Below are positions 51,668 to 61,307 of a DNA stretch of 64,000 bases, one piece after another (the stretch's first letter is position 1; each line of letters starts with the position of its first letter). Source of the stretch: an uncultured Paracoccaceae bacterium (GTDB taxonomy: Bacteria > Pseudomonadota > Alphaproteobacteria > Rhodobacterales > Rhodobacteraceae); assembly GCA_947503925.1 (NCBI GenBank), contig CANNFQ010000004.1, positions 62,001-126,000 of the forward strand, read 5' to 3'. The notes under the pieces are model-generated. The model was not told the origin of the DNA. It was given only the letters and a program-made list of their open reading frames with translations, and searched no databases. The position numbers and the translations under genes were made by a program.

Positions 51668-51680
51668 GGCGCTTTGCGCC
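51668..51680 (-). promoter_or_regulatory. Hairpin in the flagellin mRNA leader
   Basis: GGCGC-TTT-GCGCC lies about 19 bases upstream of the fliC start, just before the ribosome binding site. With flbT downstream, it is a candidate target of post-transcriptional control; this is inference from the Caulobacter system. Confidence 0.45.
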
Positions 51681-51855
51681 GGGTTGATTCGTGAATCCAT
51701 GCCGTTTCGACACGGGTTGAAACGTCATTCTGACGGAAGTCGTCTGCACCTGTTTGGGGGACAGATTAGCCTTTTGGCGATAGGCGAAGATTGACCTCAT
51801 CTGCCTGAATAAGATGTTAACTCACGCCGATGATTTGCGATCAATTTGATCCAAT

Positions 51856-52197
51856 TTAGGCCTTTTTCTGCAAGGCTGGTTTTGACGTTGGCACCTTGGC
51901 CAATTGCCCGTCCCGATCATAAACAGCAAGCCCGCCACGGACATGTTCCAGGGCAGCGAGCCGTTCGCGCGCAGCACTGACCCCCCTGATCGCGGCGGCC
52001 AAAAGCTGTTGATTCTCGGAAAGCTTGCTTTTGATCACCGCAAGGTCACCGGCAGAGGCATCAGCACGGGTCAGGCTTTCAAACAGCACCGTCTTTGCAC
52101 CTGAAAGCTGATCAAGATCATCGAACGCGCCAGTATTCAGTGCCACGCGTTCCTTATCGAGAAGGAGGATGAGTTCTTTTGAAATTTCACTAGGCAT
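51856..52197 (-). CDS. FlgN-like flagellar chaperone
   Basis: A 113-residue helical protein. ISKELILLLDKERVALNTGAFDDLDQLSGAKTVLFESLTRAD and the later AIRGVSAARERLAALEHVRGGLAVYDRDGQL resemble FlgN, the chaperone for FlgK and FlgL, whose C-terminal tail often ends in a short YDxxGQ-type stretch. It overlaps flgJ by 8 bases at its start. Weak conservation of FlgN makes this a moderate call. Confidence 0.7.
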   Translation of the reverse strand: MPSEISKELILLLDKERVALNTGAFDDLDQLSGAKTVLFESLTRADASAGDLAVIKSKLSENQQLLAAAIRGVSAARERLAALEHVRGGLAVYDRDGQLAKVPTSKPALQKKA

Positions 52198-52483
52198 CCA
52201 AACGTACTTTCATCGCCTCAAACAAGGCTTCGGCGAGGCCGATTCCCCCAGCGGCGGCCATTTCCTTTGCCTGTGCCTCGCGCAGAAAGGATGAAAACTG
52301 ATCTTCACCCGACCCGCCGCCAAAGGTTTCGCGCGTGGCACCAAGACCCGCCGATTTCAGCATCTCGGCCAGAAAAGTTGCTTCCAGCTTCTGGGCGGCA
52401 TCCCGCAATTTTGCATCGGTGTTTACGTTGTCAGGGATATGCGCAGCGGCGCGCGGAGCCGGCAATGCGGGGATCGTGGTCAT
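52190..52483 (-). CDS. flgJ: Rod-binding protein FlgJ, single domain
   Basis: A 97-residue protein from ATG 52483. LRDAAQKLEATFLAEMLKSAGLGATRETFGGGSGEDQFSSFLREAQAKEMAAAGGIGLAEALFEAM is the rod-binding domain of FlgJ. The muramidase domain found in gammaproteobacterial FlgJ is absent, as usual in alphaproteobacteria. It would cap the growing rod while the transglycosylase at 37449 opens the wall. The upstream frame to 52588 overlaps fliK's leader and is not coding. Divergent from fliK. Confidence 0.88.
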   Translation of the reverse strand: MTTIPALPAPRAAAHIPDNVNTDAKLRDAAQKLEATFLAEMLKSAGLGATRETFGGGSGEDQFSSFLREAQAKEMAAAGGIGLAEALFEAMKVRLDA

Positions 52484-52587
52484 CGGGTTCTCCGTCGTGA
52501 TATTTTTCCCTTTTGCCGGATAGCCGTAAAGAATCAGTAATTTTTTTCTGCCAAAAAGCACGAAATGCAGATTCTGTCGGAGAACCA

Positions 52588-53901
52588 ATGATACCGTTGA
52601 TAGCGACCGAAACGAAAGTCATGTCCAGCCCTTCGACAGCCGAGGCAGATCCGGTTCTGGCAGAAGGTGCCATCGTTTTTGCAGATATGATTGCGACGCT
52701 TACGGATGCGCAAGGTGCGTTGACAGAGGGTGTTGCGGTGCCATTGGAACAACGCCCGGCTGAGGTTGAAAAATCGTTTGAGGCCGAGGGAGATAGTGAT
52801 GCGTTTGCTCTGACACCTGATGAACCAGTTGATCCCGAACAAATGGTATTTCCGCTTGCTGACGCCAGTGATGTGACAAAAACGCGTGACTGGCAGCCAA
52901 TAAAAGCCGCCGAGCCGGTTGTTGGGCCGATGCCAAAAGAGCCCCCGAAACCTGCGACCGACACCGATCCGGAGGATGTGCCTGCGGACCAAAAGACGGT
53001 TGCGACAGAAAAGAAAGCAGCACCATTCCCAACTGCCGCGCAGAGTGTCGTTGAGGGTCAATTTCCGCGTGCAGCCCCCTCAACGGGTAGTGCTGACAAA
53101 AAGGCAGATGTCAGGTCGGATGCGCCAAAACCGACTCCACCGATCTCTCAGGCAACTGCGAAAGTCGAGGCAGCGGCGAAGGACCCAGCACTCCATTTGT
53201 CTGAGAAAACCCTGCCTAGCGCCTCCCCCGACGCGCGCCAATTGAACCTCGCTGAAACGGCTAAAATCGCTTTGCCGGTAAAGGGTGACTGGTCCTTGAC
53301 GGCCGCAAAGATCACAAAAAGTACCACTGTAAAGCATGGCGTCGCCGCTACGGCAGAACCGCTTGCCCCGCTGCGATTGATGCCGTCCGAAGCGGTGAAG
53401 AATATCGCAGGCTTGGAGGTACCGGGTGATATATTGATGCTTTCTGCCGCGGGTGAGCGTGCAACAGTATTTGTCCCCACCGCGGCAGCGCCTGCGACGG
53501 CGGCCAATCCCGAATTGGCACGTCATGTCGCGGGGCAGCTAGCGTCGGGAGTTGCCGCACAGCCAGGGCGGGTTACCGAGATCGCGTTGAACCCCGAAGA
53601 GCTGGGGAAGGTACGGTTAAGCATGGCGTCGGTTGATACGACAATCGCGTTAACGGTCTTGGCGGAGCGCCCTGAAACAGCGGATCTGTTGCGGCGGCAT
53701 ATCGATGTGCTGGAACAGGAATTCAAGGCATTGGGTTTTGAGGATATTTCTTTCTCCTTCGGCGGGGAAAAACGGGCAGATGGCGGAGGCGGCAGAGATC
53801 ACAATGCTGACCCCCTCGCGGAAAACGACATCGAAGTAACAAACACACCAGTGCAGATGCGGGCAACGGATACGGACAGCGGGCTGGACCTGCGATTGTA
53901 A
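52588..53901 (+). CDS. fliK: Hook-length control protein FliK
   Basis: A 437-residue secreted protein. Residues 1-310 are low-complexity, rich in Ala, Pro, Thr and Lys, typical of the molecular-ruler part. The C-terminal Flg_hook domain (about 325-410) has QPGRVTEIALNPEELGKVRLSMASVDTTIALTVLAERPETADLLRRHIDVLEQEFKALGFEDISFSF. ATG 52588 follows CGGAGAACC; earlier codons are not favoured. It tells FlhB to switch export specificity. Confidence 0.9.
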   Translation: MIPLIATETKVMSSPSTAEADPVLAEGAIVFADMIATLTDAQGALTEGVAVPLEQRPAEVEKSFEAEGDSDAFALTPDEPVDPEQMVFPLADASDVTKTRDWQPIKAAEPVVGPMPKEPPKPATDTDPEDVPADQKTVATEKKAAPFPTAAQSVVEGQFPRAAPSTGSADKKADVRSDAPKPTPPISQATAKVEAAAKDPALHLSEKTLPSASPDARQLNLAETAKIALPVKGDWSLTAAKITKSTTVKHGVAATAEPLAPLRLMPSEAVKNIAGLEVPGDILMLSAAGERATVFVPTAAAPATAANPELARHVAGQLASGVAAQPGRVTEIALNPEELGKVRLSMASVDTTIALTVLAERPETADLLRRHIDVLEQEFKALGFEDISFSFGGEKRADGGGGRDHNADPLAENDIEVTNTPVQMRATDTDSGLDLRL

Positions 53902-53910
53902 GGATACTTT

Positions 53911-54576
53911 ATGGAAGTTACACAGAACCAGACGGCAACGGCGTCTGCAGCAACAGCGGCAGTAGCCGACAAAACCAGCAAAATCAGCTCTGATTTTGAG
54001 ACGTTCTTGCGGATGCTGACTGTCCAGATGCAAAATCAGGATCCACTGAACCCGGTCGATTCCTCTGATTACGCCGTTCAACTGGCGACGTTTTCGGGGG
54101 TCGAACAGGCAGTGTTGACGAATGATCTGCTGAAATCACTGACCTCGCAAATGAACAGCAGTGGTCTGGCAGGGATGGCCAATTGGGTTGGAAAGGAAGC
54201 ACGGGCAGCCGCCCCCGCCCGTTTTGACGGAAACCCCATAAAGCTGACACCGAACCCGTCGGTCATCGCCGACCGGGCAGAGCTTGTTGTACGCAATGAA
54301 AGCGGGACAGAAGTGCAGCGGCTGGATATCCCTGTGACATCCGACCCGGTCGAGTGGGCTGGCGTTGCGGAAGGAGGGAGCCCATTTGCAGACGGGCTTT
54401 ATACGTTTGAGGTTCTCAGCATCGCGGGCGATGAGGTGATCGCGCAGACCCCGGCGCAAATATATAGCAAAGTGACCGAAGTGCGCAGCGAAGGGGACGC
54501 AACCGTCCTGGTTTTGGAAGGGGGCGCCACGGTTTCCAGCGATCAGGTGACGGCGTTGCGTGATCCGGCCAACTGA
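53911..54576 (+). CDS. flgD: Hook cap protein FlgD
   Basis: A 221-residue protein. SSDFETFLRMLTVQMQNQDPLNPVDSSDYAVQLATFSGVEQAVLTNDLL is the conserved FlgD N-terminal domain (about 29-77), followed by FlgD Ig-like and Tudor-like parts (LVVRNESGTEVQRLDIPVTSDPVEWAG). Caps the hook during FlgE assembly. Starts 9 bases after fliK and converges on ubiB with 15 bases between. Confidence 0.94.
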   Translation: MEVTQNQTATASAATAAVADKTSKISSDFETFLRMLTVQMQNQDPLNPVDSSDYAVQLATFSGVEQAVLTNDLLKSLTSQMNSSGLAGMANWVGKEARAAAPARFDGNPIKLTPNPSVIADRAELVVRNESGTEVQRLDIPVTSDPVEWAGVAEGGSPFADGLYTFEVLSIAGDEVIAQTPAQIYSKVTEVRSEGDATVLVLEGGATVSSDQVTALRDPAN

Positions 54577-54591
54577 CCGTCATCAAGCACA

Positions 54592-56121
54592 TCACATCAG
54601 GCTGTTCATCCAGACCGCCGCACCAACCAAACCGCCCCCCAGGGCCATCCAGGCCAGCCTGGCTAACCGGCGTTGCGGCTTGGGTTCAGGTGCCGGATTA
54701 TTAAGGCGGATCAGCGCGTCCTCTGCCAGTTTGGGCAGGCGGGGGCCGAAACGTGCAAGGACGCGCGCGGTTTTGGTCAGATCGCGCAGCAAAGCCTTGG
54801 GGCCAATGCTTTCCTTGATGTAATTCTCGACAACCGGGCGGGCCACTTGCCAGATATTCATATGGGGATCAAGCGACCGCGCCACGCCTTCGACAACCAC
54901 CATGGTGCGCTGTAGCAGGATAAGCTCGGTCCGGGTTTCCATCCCGAAACGCTCCGTTACCTCAAAAAGATAGCTGAGCAATCGGGCCATCGAGATGCGG
55001 CTCGCATCCATACCGAAAATCGGCTCTCCGACGGCACGCAATGCGCGGGCAAATTCATCAACATCCCGGTCGGCAGGGACATAGCCAGCCTCAAAATGGA
55101 CTTCAGCGACACGATTGTAGTCCTTGCGAATGAACCCGAACAGTATTTCGGCATAGACGCGACGGGTGTATTCGTCGATCCGTCCCATGATCCCGAAATC
55201 ATAGGCAATCAGATCACCATTCGCCGCGACCTTCAGGTTGCCCTGATGCATATCGCCGTGAAAATAGCCGTCACGCAGAGCGTGGTTCAGAAACAGTTGC
55301 AGAACACGGGCGGCCAAGGCGCGGCGGTCATGGCCCGCCGCGTCCAATGCGTCGTTCAATCCGATATTGGTGCCTTCGGCCCAATCGAGGGTCATGACGC
55401 GCCTGCTGGATAGATGCCACCGGACCAACGGCACCTCGAACCCGTCATCACCGTCGGTATTGGCCGCAAATTCGGCTGCGGCGGCACTTTCCAACCGCAG
55501 ATCCAGCTCACCCGTCACGATGCCTTCGAAATGGGTAATCACCTCCATCGGGCGCAACCGGCGCGAGGCGGGCGAAAGGACCTCGATCGCGCGGGCTGCG
55601 AAATAGAACGCGTCTATATCCTTGCGGAACGCTTTTTCGATGCCGGGGCGCAGGATTTTGACGGCTACGGCCTCCCCGGTATCGGCCAGATGCGCCTTGT
55701 GTACCTGTGCCAGGGATGCGGCGGCAACCGGCTCCGAGAATGTAGAAAAAAGTGTGTCAAAGGGCAGGCCAAGCTCGCGCTGGATTTCGGCCTTCGCGTC
55801 CTTCATCGAAAAGGGCGGCAACTTATCCTGCAAGACACGCAGCTGCACGGCAAGCTCATCACCCACAACATCGGGACGGGTCGACAGCACCTGGCCAAAT
55901 TTGATGTAGGCCGGGCCAAGTGCGGTCAGCGCCCGCGGGGCAGGGGGCATCGACAGATCACCCTGAAACCCAAGCCAGCGAAATGGCCAAACCAGCGCCC
56001 GAAACGTGATCCGCAACAGCGGGCCTGCATCAAACGCATCCAGAACCACATTCATGGCACCCGTACGCTCCAGCGTGGCGCCCGTTCGGATCAGGCGGAT
56101 GATGTTGTGAGGGCCGCGCAA
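54592..56121 (-). CDS. ubiB: Ubiquinone biosynthesis accessory kinase-like protein UbiB
   Basis: A 509-residue ABC1/ADCK-family protein. PAYIKFGQVLSTRPDVVGDELAVQLRVLQDKLPPF contains the KxGQ motif that replaces the normal kinase loop; AAASLAQVHKAHL is the Ala-rich loop; GDMHQGNLKVAANGDLIAYDFGIMGRI supplies the catalytic-type residues. Two helices at the C-terminus anchor it to the membrane. The start is a TTG at 56121 (LRGPHNIIRLIRTGATLERTGAM), directly after the ubiE TAA, matching the usual N-terminus; the frame upstream lies within ubiE. Confidence 0.92.
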   Translation of the reverse strand: MRGPHNIIRLIRTGATLERTGAMNVVLDAFDAGPLLRITFRALVWPFRWLGFQGDLSMPPAPRALTALGPAYIKFGQVLSTRPDVVGDELAVQLRVLQDKLPPFSMKDAKAEIQRELGLPFDTLFSTFSEPVAAASLAQVHKAHLADTGEAVAVKILRPGIEKAFRKDIDAFYFAARAIEVLSPASRRLRPMEVITHFEGIVTGELDLRLESAAAAEFAANTDGDDGFEVPLVRWHLSSRRVMTLDWAEGTNIGLNDALDAAGHDRRALAARVLQLFLNHALRDGYFHGDMHQGNLKVAANGDLIAYDFGIMGRIDEYTRRVYAEILFGFIRKDYNRVAEVHFEAGYVPADRDVDEFARALRAVGEPIFGMDASRISMARLLSYLFEVTERFGMETRTELILLQRTMVVVEGVARSLDPHMNIWQVARPVVENYIKESIGPKALLRDLTKTARVLARFGPRLPKLAEDALIRLNNPAPEPKPQRRLARLAWMALGGGLVGAAVWMNSLM

Positions 56122-56122
56122 G

Positions 56123-56875
56123 TTACAGTTTCCAACCTGAATGCAAGGCTGCGATGCCCATCGACAGGTTGCGGTATTTCGCATTCTCAAACCCGGCCGC
56201 GCGGATCATCGCCAGAAAACTATCCTGATCGGGGAATTTACGGATCGATTCCACCAGATACTGATAGCTGTCTCTGTCGCCTGCAATCGCCTGCCCCATG
56301 CGCGGAATGACGTTGAAGGAATAGGCGTCATAAGCGGCCTGCATCATCGGGTTGGGCAATTGCGAAAACTCCAGCACCATCAACCGACCACCCGGTTTCA
56401 GCACGCGGAACGCCTCGGTCAATGCGTCTTGCGGGCGGGTCACGTTTCGGATGCCGAAGCTGATCGTGTAGACGTCGAATGTACTGTCCTCGAACGGCAG
56501 GGCCATGGCGTCGCCCACCACCCAATCCAGACTGTCAGACATCTGTGCGGCCTCGGCGCGTTTACGCCCTTCGATCAGCATTGGTTCGGTCAGGTCTAGA
56601 ACCGTCGCTTTACCCCGACCCGCACGTTTCAGAAACCGGAAAGAAATATCACCCGTCCCACCGGCCACATCCAGCAAGCGCTGACCGGGTCGTGGCGCCA
56701 ACCAATCCATCATCGCGTCTTTCCAGATCCGATGAATGCCCACCGACATCACATCATTCATGATGTCGTATTTATTGGCGACCGATGAAAACACGCCTTG
56801 CACGCGGCCTGCTTTTTCGGCCTCTGGCACGGTTTCAAACCCGAAATGGGTGGTGTTGCCCGGTTTGTCGGTCAT
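56123..56875 (-). CDS. ubiE: Demethylubiquinone/demethylmenaquinone C-methyltransferase UbiE
   Basis: A 250-residue SAM-dependent methyltransferase. [21 protein letters not shown] is the SAM site (about 66-86), and [37 protein letters not shown] is the UbiE signature. Methylates the quinone ring in ubiquinone synthesis. It is first in the ubiE-ubiB operon and divergent from mutM. Confidence 0.95.
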   Translation of the reverse strand: MTDKPGNTTHFGFETVPEAEKAGRVQGVFSSVANKYDIMNDVMSVGIHRIWKDAMMDWLAPRPGQRLLDVAGGTGDISFRFLKRAGRGKATVLDLTEPMLIEGRKRAEAAQMSDSLDWVVGDAMALPFEDSTFDVYTISFGIRNVTRPQDALTEAFRVLKPGGRLMVLEFSQLPNPMMQAAYDAYSFNVIPRMGQAIAGDRDSYQYLVESIRKFPDQDSFLAMIRAAGFENAKYRNLSMGIAALHSGWKL

Positions 56876-57044
56876 GTCAGGATTCCGTTCTATTCTGGTC
56901 CTCCGCCCGGGTTATACGCTGTTGCGGCAAGAGACAAACTGTCAATCTGCCACATCACCGGGCCGGTTTGCGTAAACGGTTTGTCTTGGCGCCTGCGGGG
57001 GCCTATGCATGCGGTTAGCCTTACCAGCAAAGCACGCGCCAAAC

Positions 57045-57896
57045 ATGCCTGAATTGCCCGAAGTCGAAACCGTAAAAGCGGGACTTGCCCCCGTGATGGA
57101 AGGGCAGGTGATTGCTCGGGCCGATGTGAACCGGCCCGACCTGCGGTGGCCATTCCCGAAAGACATGGCAGCGCGCCTGACAGACAAACGCGTGCTTGGC
57201 CTGCGTCGCCGGTCAAAATACATTCTGGCCGATCTGGACAGTGACGAAACGCTTTTGGTGCATCTGGGCATGTCGGGGCGCATGCTGATCTCCGGTCACA
57301 TGCAGGGTGATTTTCATTTCGATCACCCCGCGCCCGCAAAACATGATCATGTTGTGTTGCATATGAAGACGGGGACGAGGATCACCTTTAACGATGCCCG
57401 CCGGTTCGGGGCGATGGATCTGATGCTGACCGTGAGGCAGGAAGATCACTGGCTGATACGCGATCTGGGACCAGAGCCGTTGGGAAATGCATTTAACGAG
57501 GATTACCTGGTCGCGCGGCTCAAAGGCCGTAACACACCGATCAAATCAACCTTGCTTGACCAACGTATTATTGCCGGTCTGGGCAACATTTACGTGTGCG
57601 AGGTTCTTTTCCGGGCAGGAATCCATCCGCGACGCAAGGCCAGCCGGATCAGCGTAAATCGCGCCGCCGGTCTGGTCCCGATCATCCGCGATGTCCTGTC
57701 CGAAGCCATTGCCGCCGGCGGGTCCTCACTGCGCGATTATCGGCAAACGGATGGCGAGTTGGGATATTTTCAACATGGTTTCCAGGTTTATGACCGGGAA
57801 GGCGCAGCATGCGTAACACCCGGCTGCGAAAAGAAAATCAGCCGAATCGTACAAAGCGGACGCTCATCTTTCTTTTGTCCGCAATGCCAAAGATAA
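57045..57896 (+). CDS. mutM: Formamidopyrimidine-DNA glycosylase MutM (Fpg)
   Basis: A 283-residue repair enzyme removing 8-oxoguanine. The N-terminus [14 protein letters not shown] gives the catalytic proline after Met removal, with Glu next to it. [12 protein letters not shown] holds the conserved lysine, [11 protein letters not shown] and [23 protein letters not shown] the DNA-binding helices. The C-terminal zinc finger is CVTPGC(x15)CPQC-like (residues 260-283). ATG 57045 fixes the required N-terminal proline; the longer frame from 57009 cannot be correct. Confidence 0.95.
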   Translation: MPELPEVETVKAGLAPVMEGQVIARADVNRPDLRWPFPKDMAARLTDKRVLGLRRRSKYILADLDSDETLLVHLGMSGRMLISGHMQGDFHFDHPAPAKHDHVVLHMKTGTRITFNDARRFGAMDLMLTVRQEDHWLIRDLGPEPLGNAFNEDYLVARLKGRNTPIKSTLLDQRIIAGLGNIYVCEVLFRAGIHPRRKASRISVNRAAGLVPIIRDVLSEAIAAGGSSLRDYRQTDGELGYFQHGFQVYDREGAACVTPGCEKKISRIVQSGRSSFFCPQCQR

Positions 57897-57959
57897 CTTG
57901 ATCCAGCCCCCCGCTTTGATAAGCAATGACACCTGACCAGCCGCAAAAGGGACAGCAGC

Positions 57960-58736
57960 ATGGCATTCGAGAATATCATTGTTGATATCAGCGACTATGT
58001 CGCGACCGTCACCCTTAACCGACCGGATGCGATGAATGCGCTGAACGCCGCATTGCTCGGTGAACTTTGCACAGCGCTCGAAGATGCGGATGCCAGCGAC
58101 AAGGTGCGTTGCATCATCATCACCGGCTCTGAAAAGGCTTTTGCAGCCGGTGCCGATATCAGCGAAATGGCCGACAAGTCCTTCGTTGAAATGTATACCA
58201 GCCGCTATTTCGAGAATGAAACGGACCGGTTCAACCGTATCCGCAAGCCAATCATTGCGGCGGTGGCAGGCTATGCCTTGGGCGGTGGTTGTGAACTGGC
58301 GATGATGTGCGACTTCATCATTGCAGGCGATAACGCCAAGTTCGGCCAACCCGAGATCAACCTTGGCGTCATCGCCGGACTTGGCGGGACACAACGGCTG
58401 ACGCGGTTTCTGGGGAAATCCAAATCAATGGATATGCACCTGACCGGGCGCTTCATGGATGCAGAAGAAGCCGAAAGAAGCGGTCTGGTCAGCCGTGTGG
58501 TCCCCGCCAAGAAACTGCTGTCAGAGGCCAAAAGCGCGGCAGAAAAGATAACAGAGAAATCACAGATTGCCGCTATCGCGGCCAAGGATGCGGTTAACCG
58601 ATCTTTTGAAACGACATTGGCCGAAGGGCTGCATTACGAACGCCGCCTGTTCAATTCGCTTTTCGCGACAGAGGACCAAAGCGAAGGCATGGCCGCCTTT
58701 GTCGAAAAGCGCGAGGCGCAGTTCCGCGACAAATAG
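57960..58736 (+). CDS. Enoyl-CoA hydratase
   Basis: A 258-residue crotonase-family protein that adds water to trans-2-enoyl-CoA in fatty acid breakdown. [14 protein letters not shown] is one oxyanion-hole loop, [52 protein letters not shown] includes the two active-site glutamates. Length and motifs match FadB1x/PaaF-like hydratases. It lies 63 bases after mutM on the same strand. Confidence 0.9.
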   Translation: MAFENIIVDISDYVATVTLNRPDAMNALNAALLGELCTALEDADASDKVRCIIITGSEKAFAAGADISEMADKSFVEMYTSRYFENETDRFNRIRKPIIAAVAGYALGGGCELAMMCDFIIAGDNAKFGQPEINLGVIAGLGGTQRLTRFLGKSKSMDMHLTGRFMDAEEAERSGLVSRVVPAKKLLSEAKSAAEKITEKSQIAAIAAKDAVNRSFETTLAEGLHYERRLFNSLFATEDQSEGMAAFVEKREAQFRDK

Positions 58737-58912
58737 ATCGACGGGCGATCCTGACCTGTTGACTCGGTCCTTATGACAGCGTAATTGCCGCGCCAGGCAT
58801 GCGTGTGAGGCCCGCTTTGGCCAGACGAACCGGTTCTGAACCCGGTCGGGGCTTATTGCGCAGATTGATTTGTATTTGACCCGACAAGGGCCGCGAAAAA
58901 GGAACCGAAGAC

Positions 58913-59176
58913 ATGGCAAATTCACCCCAAGCCAAAAAGCGCGCGCGCCAGAACGAAGCCCGCTTTGCTGTGAACAAAATGCGCCGCTCGCGCATCCGCA
59001 CCTATCTGCGCGCCGTGGAAGAGGCGATTGCCTCGGGCGACCAGAAAGCAGCAGCTGAGGCGCTGAAAGCAGCGCAACCAGAATTGATGCGCGGCGTCAC
59101 CAAAGGCGTCTATCACAAGAACACAGCGGCACGGAAAATGTCGCGCCTCGCATCACGCGTGAAGGCCATCGGCTAA
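58913..59176 (+). CDS. rpsT: 30S ribosomal protein S20
   Basis: An 87-residue basic protein: [39 protein letters not shown] and [23 protein letters not shown] are canonical S20 text. It binds 16S rRNA. A 176-base leader precedes it and a strong terminator follows at 59266. Confidence 0.97.
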   Translation: MANSPQAKKRARQNEARFAVNKMRRSRIRTYLRAVEEAIASGDQKAAAEALKAAQPELMRGVTKGVYHKNTAARKMSRLASRVKAIG

Positions 59177-59265
59177 GGCGAATTCCCCAAAATCTGAATC
59201 AGATTTTACGGAAGGCACTCTGATCGGCGATTCCCAGCCGATCATAGCGGCATCGCAATTTTTCT

Positions 59266-59298
59266 AGCGCGCCAGCCATTGGCGCGCTTTTTGTTTTT
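59266..59298 (+). terminator. Rho-independent terminator of rpsT
   Basis: AGCGCGCCA (59266-59274), loop GCCAT, TGGCGCGCT (59280-59288), then TTTTGTTTTTG. A 9-bp perfect stem with a T tract. Confidence 0.93.
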
Positions 59299-59653
59299 GT
59301 GTTGCAGCTCTGCCCAGTTTGCGTGGCATTTCAAAGGGGGCAGAGATTCTTTTTCATCAATCGCAGAGTCAAGGACGATGTTGTGTTGATGCCGCCGCAA
59401 ACGCCTTGCTAGCTTAGCGCTGCGATTCACATCGTTCCGGGGGAACATGGAGGAGATCGGCAATTGTAAAAGGCTCCGCGTGGCGTGTCACGCTCCGGTG
59501 CTTTGATCTGTATTTGTCGGACTTCATGCAAAAGTGGTGACGAAATACGCAGCCATGCTGCGATGCCGATCCAATTTGCGTCTGCAAAATCGCCAGAGAC
59601 TGCTCTCTGGTTGAATTGTTGTTCATGTGCCTGCGTCTGCCGTTCGGTGCATC

Positions 59654-59674
59654 GACATGTTTGGGACACATGTC
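59654..59674. promoter_or_regulatory. Inverted repeat GACATGT-N7-ACATGTC upstream of dnaA
   Basis: Perfect 7-bp arms (59654-59660 and 59668-59674), about 165 bases before the dnaA start. It could be a regulator site for dnaA; no known consensus is matched with confidence. Confidence 0.45.
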
Positions 59675-59715
59675 TGCTGCGTCAAGGCTTATGGATTTGG
59701 TGAAAGGCATTCCGC

Positions 59716-59734
59716 CCGGGGACGACGACCCCGG
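59716..59734 (+). promoter_or_regulatory. GC hairpin in the dnaA leader
   Basis: CCGGGG (59716-59721), 7-base loop, CCCCGG (59729-59734); no T run follows, so a leader structure rather than a terminator is more likely. Confidence 0.35.
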
Positions 59735-59838
59735 ACGCATTGAATGCATTTGGCCGGGACGTTGTGTCGTGAGTGAAACGGGGCAAAGACCCTGAATTGT
59801 GTGATGCGGCGTGTGTAAGTGGGGACAAAGAGAACAAG

Positions 59839-61182
59839 ATGACCAATGATATCTGGGCAAAGGTACTGGCAGCATTAAAAAGTGCTTTGGGGGCAAACAA
59901 CTTTTCAAACTGGATCGAGCCACTTGAATTCGCGCATCTCGCCAGTGGCGTCGCGACCTTTAATGTGCCGACGAATTTCATTGGCAATTACGTGTCACAG
60001 AATTTTGGCGATCAGATCATCTATCACATGAACAAGCAGGGCGAGAACGTACAGCGTCTCCAGTTCACGGTTGATACACCTGCGCGCCGCGCTGCCCCCG
60101 CAAACAAACCTGCGGTCCGTAGGGTGGCTGCGTCTGATGACGGCTCCGGCTCCCCGCTCGACGCCCGTTTCACCTTTGATACATTCGTTGTCGGCAAACC
60201 CAATGAACTGGCCCATGCCGCCGCCCGCCGCGTCGCCGAAGGCGGTCCGGTGACGTTCAACCCGCTCTTTCTTTATGGTGGCGTTGGTTTGGGCAAGACC
60301 CACCTGATGCATGCAATCGCACATGAATTGCAGCGGCGTTCGCCCGAACTCAATGTGCTCTATCTTTCTGCCGAACAATTCATGTATCGCTTCATCACCG
60401 CTTTGCGTGAACGCAAGATGATGGATTTCAAACAGCTCTTCCGTTCCGTTGATGTGCTGATGGTCGATGATGTGCAGTTCATCAGCGGCAAGGACAGCAC
60501 ACAGGAAGAATTCTTTCACACCTTCAACGCATTGGTCGATGGCCAGAAACAGATCATCATTTCGGCTGATCGTGCGCCTGGCGAAATCAAAGGGCTTGAG
60601 GAACGTATCAAGTCGCGCCTGCAATGCGGTCTGGTCGTTGATCTGCATCCGACGGATTACGAATTGCGCCTCGGCGTGCTGCAATCAAAGGTCGATTTCT
60701 ACGCCAGCCAATATCCCGATCTGGTCATCGCACCCGGTGTACTGGAATTTCTGGCGCATCGCATCTCGACCAATGTGCGGGTGCTCGAAGGTGCGTTGAC
60801 CCGCCTTTTTGCCTTTGCATCGCTTGTTGGCCGCGAAATCACGCTGGAGCTGACGCAGGATTGCCTGTCTGACGTGCTGAAAGCCTCTGACCGCAAGGTC
60901 ACCGTCGAAGAAATCCAGCGCAAAGTCTCTGAACATTACGCGATCCGCCTGTCCGACATGATCGGGCCAAAGCGGGTGCGCAACTATGCCCGGCCCCGGC
61001 AGATTGCGATGTATCTGGCCAAACATATGACAAACCGGTCACTTCCGGAAATCGGGCGCCGTTTTGGCGGGCGGGATCATACAACTGTCATGCATGGGGT
61101 GCGGCGGATTGAAGAGCTGAAAGTGATCGACAGCCAGATCGCCGATGATCTGGAATTGCTGCGCCGCGCGCTGGAGGAATAG
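59839..61182 (+). CDS. dnaA: Chromosomal replication initiator DnaA
   Basis: A 447-residue AAA+ protein. Domain I (1-90) with LGANNFSNWIEPLEF; Walker A in NPLFLYGGVGLGKTHLMHAIAHEL (about 155-163); Walker B DVLMVDDVQFISGK; sensor regions EERIKSRLQCGLVVDLHPTDYELRL; domain IV with GGRDHTTVMHGVRRIEEL, the DnaA-box-binding signature. The linker (domain II) is short. Start ATG 59839 (MTNDIWAKVL) matches relatives; the frame upstream to 59773 does not. Confidence 0.97.
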   Translation: MTNDIWAKVLAALKSALGANNFSNWIEPLEFAHLASGVATFNVPTNFIGNYVSQNFGDQIIYHMNKQGENVQRLQFTVDTPARRAAPANKPAVRRVAASDDGSGSPLDARFTFDTFVVGKPNELAHAAARRVAEGGPVTFNPLFLYGGVGLGKTHLMHAIAHELQRRSPELNVLYLSAEQFMYRFITALRERKMMDFKQLFRSVDVLMVDDVQFISGKDSTQEEFFHTFNALVDGQKQIIISADRAPGEIKGLEERIKSRLQCGLVVDLHPTDYELRLGVLQSKVDFYASQYPDLVIAPGVLEFLAHRISTNVRVLEGALTRLFAFASLVGREITLELTQDCLSDVLKASDRKVTVEEIQRKVSEHYAIRLSDMIGPKRVRNYARPRQIAMYLAKHMTNRSLPEIGRRFGGRDHTTVMHGVRRIEELKVIDSQIADDLELLRRALEE

Positions 61183-61307
61183 GGCGGGGCGCTTGACGCA
61201 GCTGCCGCCATCGTCAACAGTCAACAAAACGCTTGAGCCGCCCGAGAAATGCAGTACATTTTGCGTCCCGGCGGGTTCGGCCACCAAGATATGCGGAGCA
61301 TTGGGAC

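Larger units (their letters stand above)
59177..59838. other. Long leader/intergenic region between rpsT and dnaA
   Basis: These 662 bases hold the rpsT terminator (59266-59298), a 7-bp inverted repeat GACATGT-N7-ACATGTC (59654-59674) and a GC hairpin CCGGGG-N7-CCCCGG (59716-59734). I found no convincing TTATNCACA DnaA boxes, so it does not look like an origin. The dnaA promoter must lie here. Confidence 0.6.

Noticed and set aside
55414..56310. 298-codon plus-strand frame
   Set aside because: Antisense to ubiB and the ubiE end; no domain.
59177..59838. Replication origin at dnaA
   Set aside because: No cluster of DnaA boxes or AT-rich unwinding region was seen; dnaA in many alphaproteobacteria is not next to the origin.
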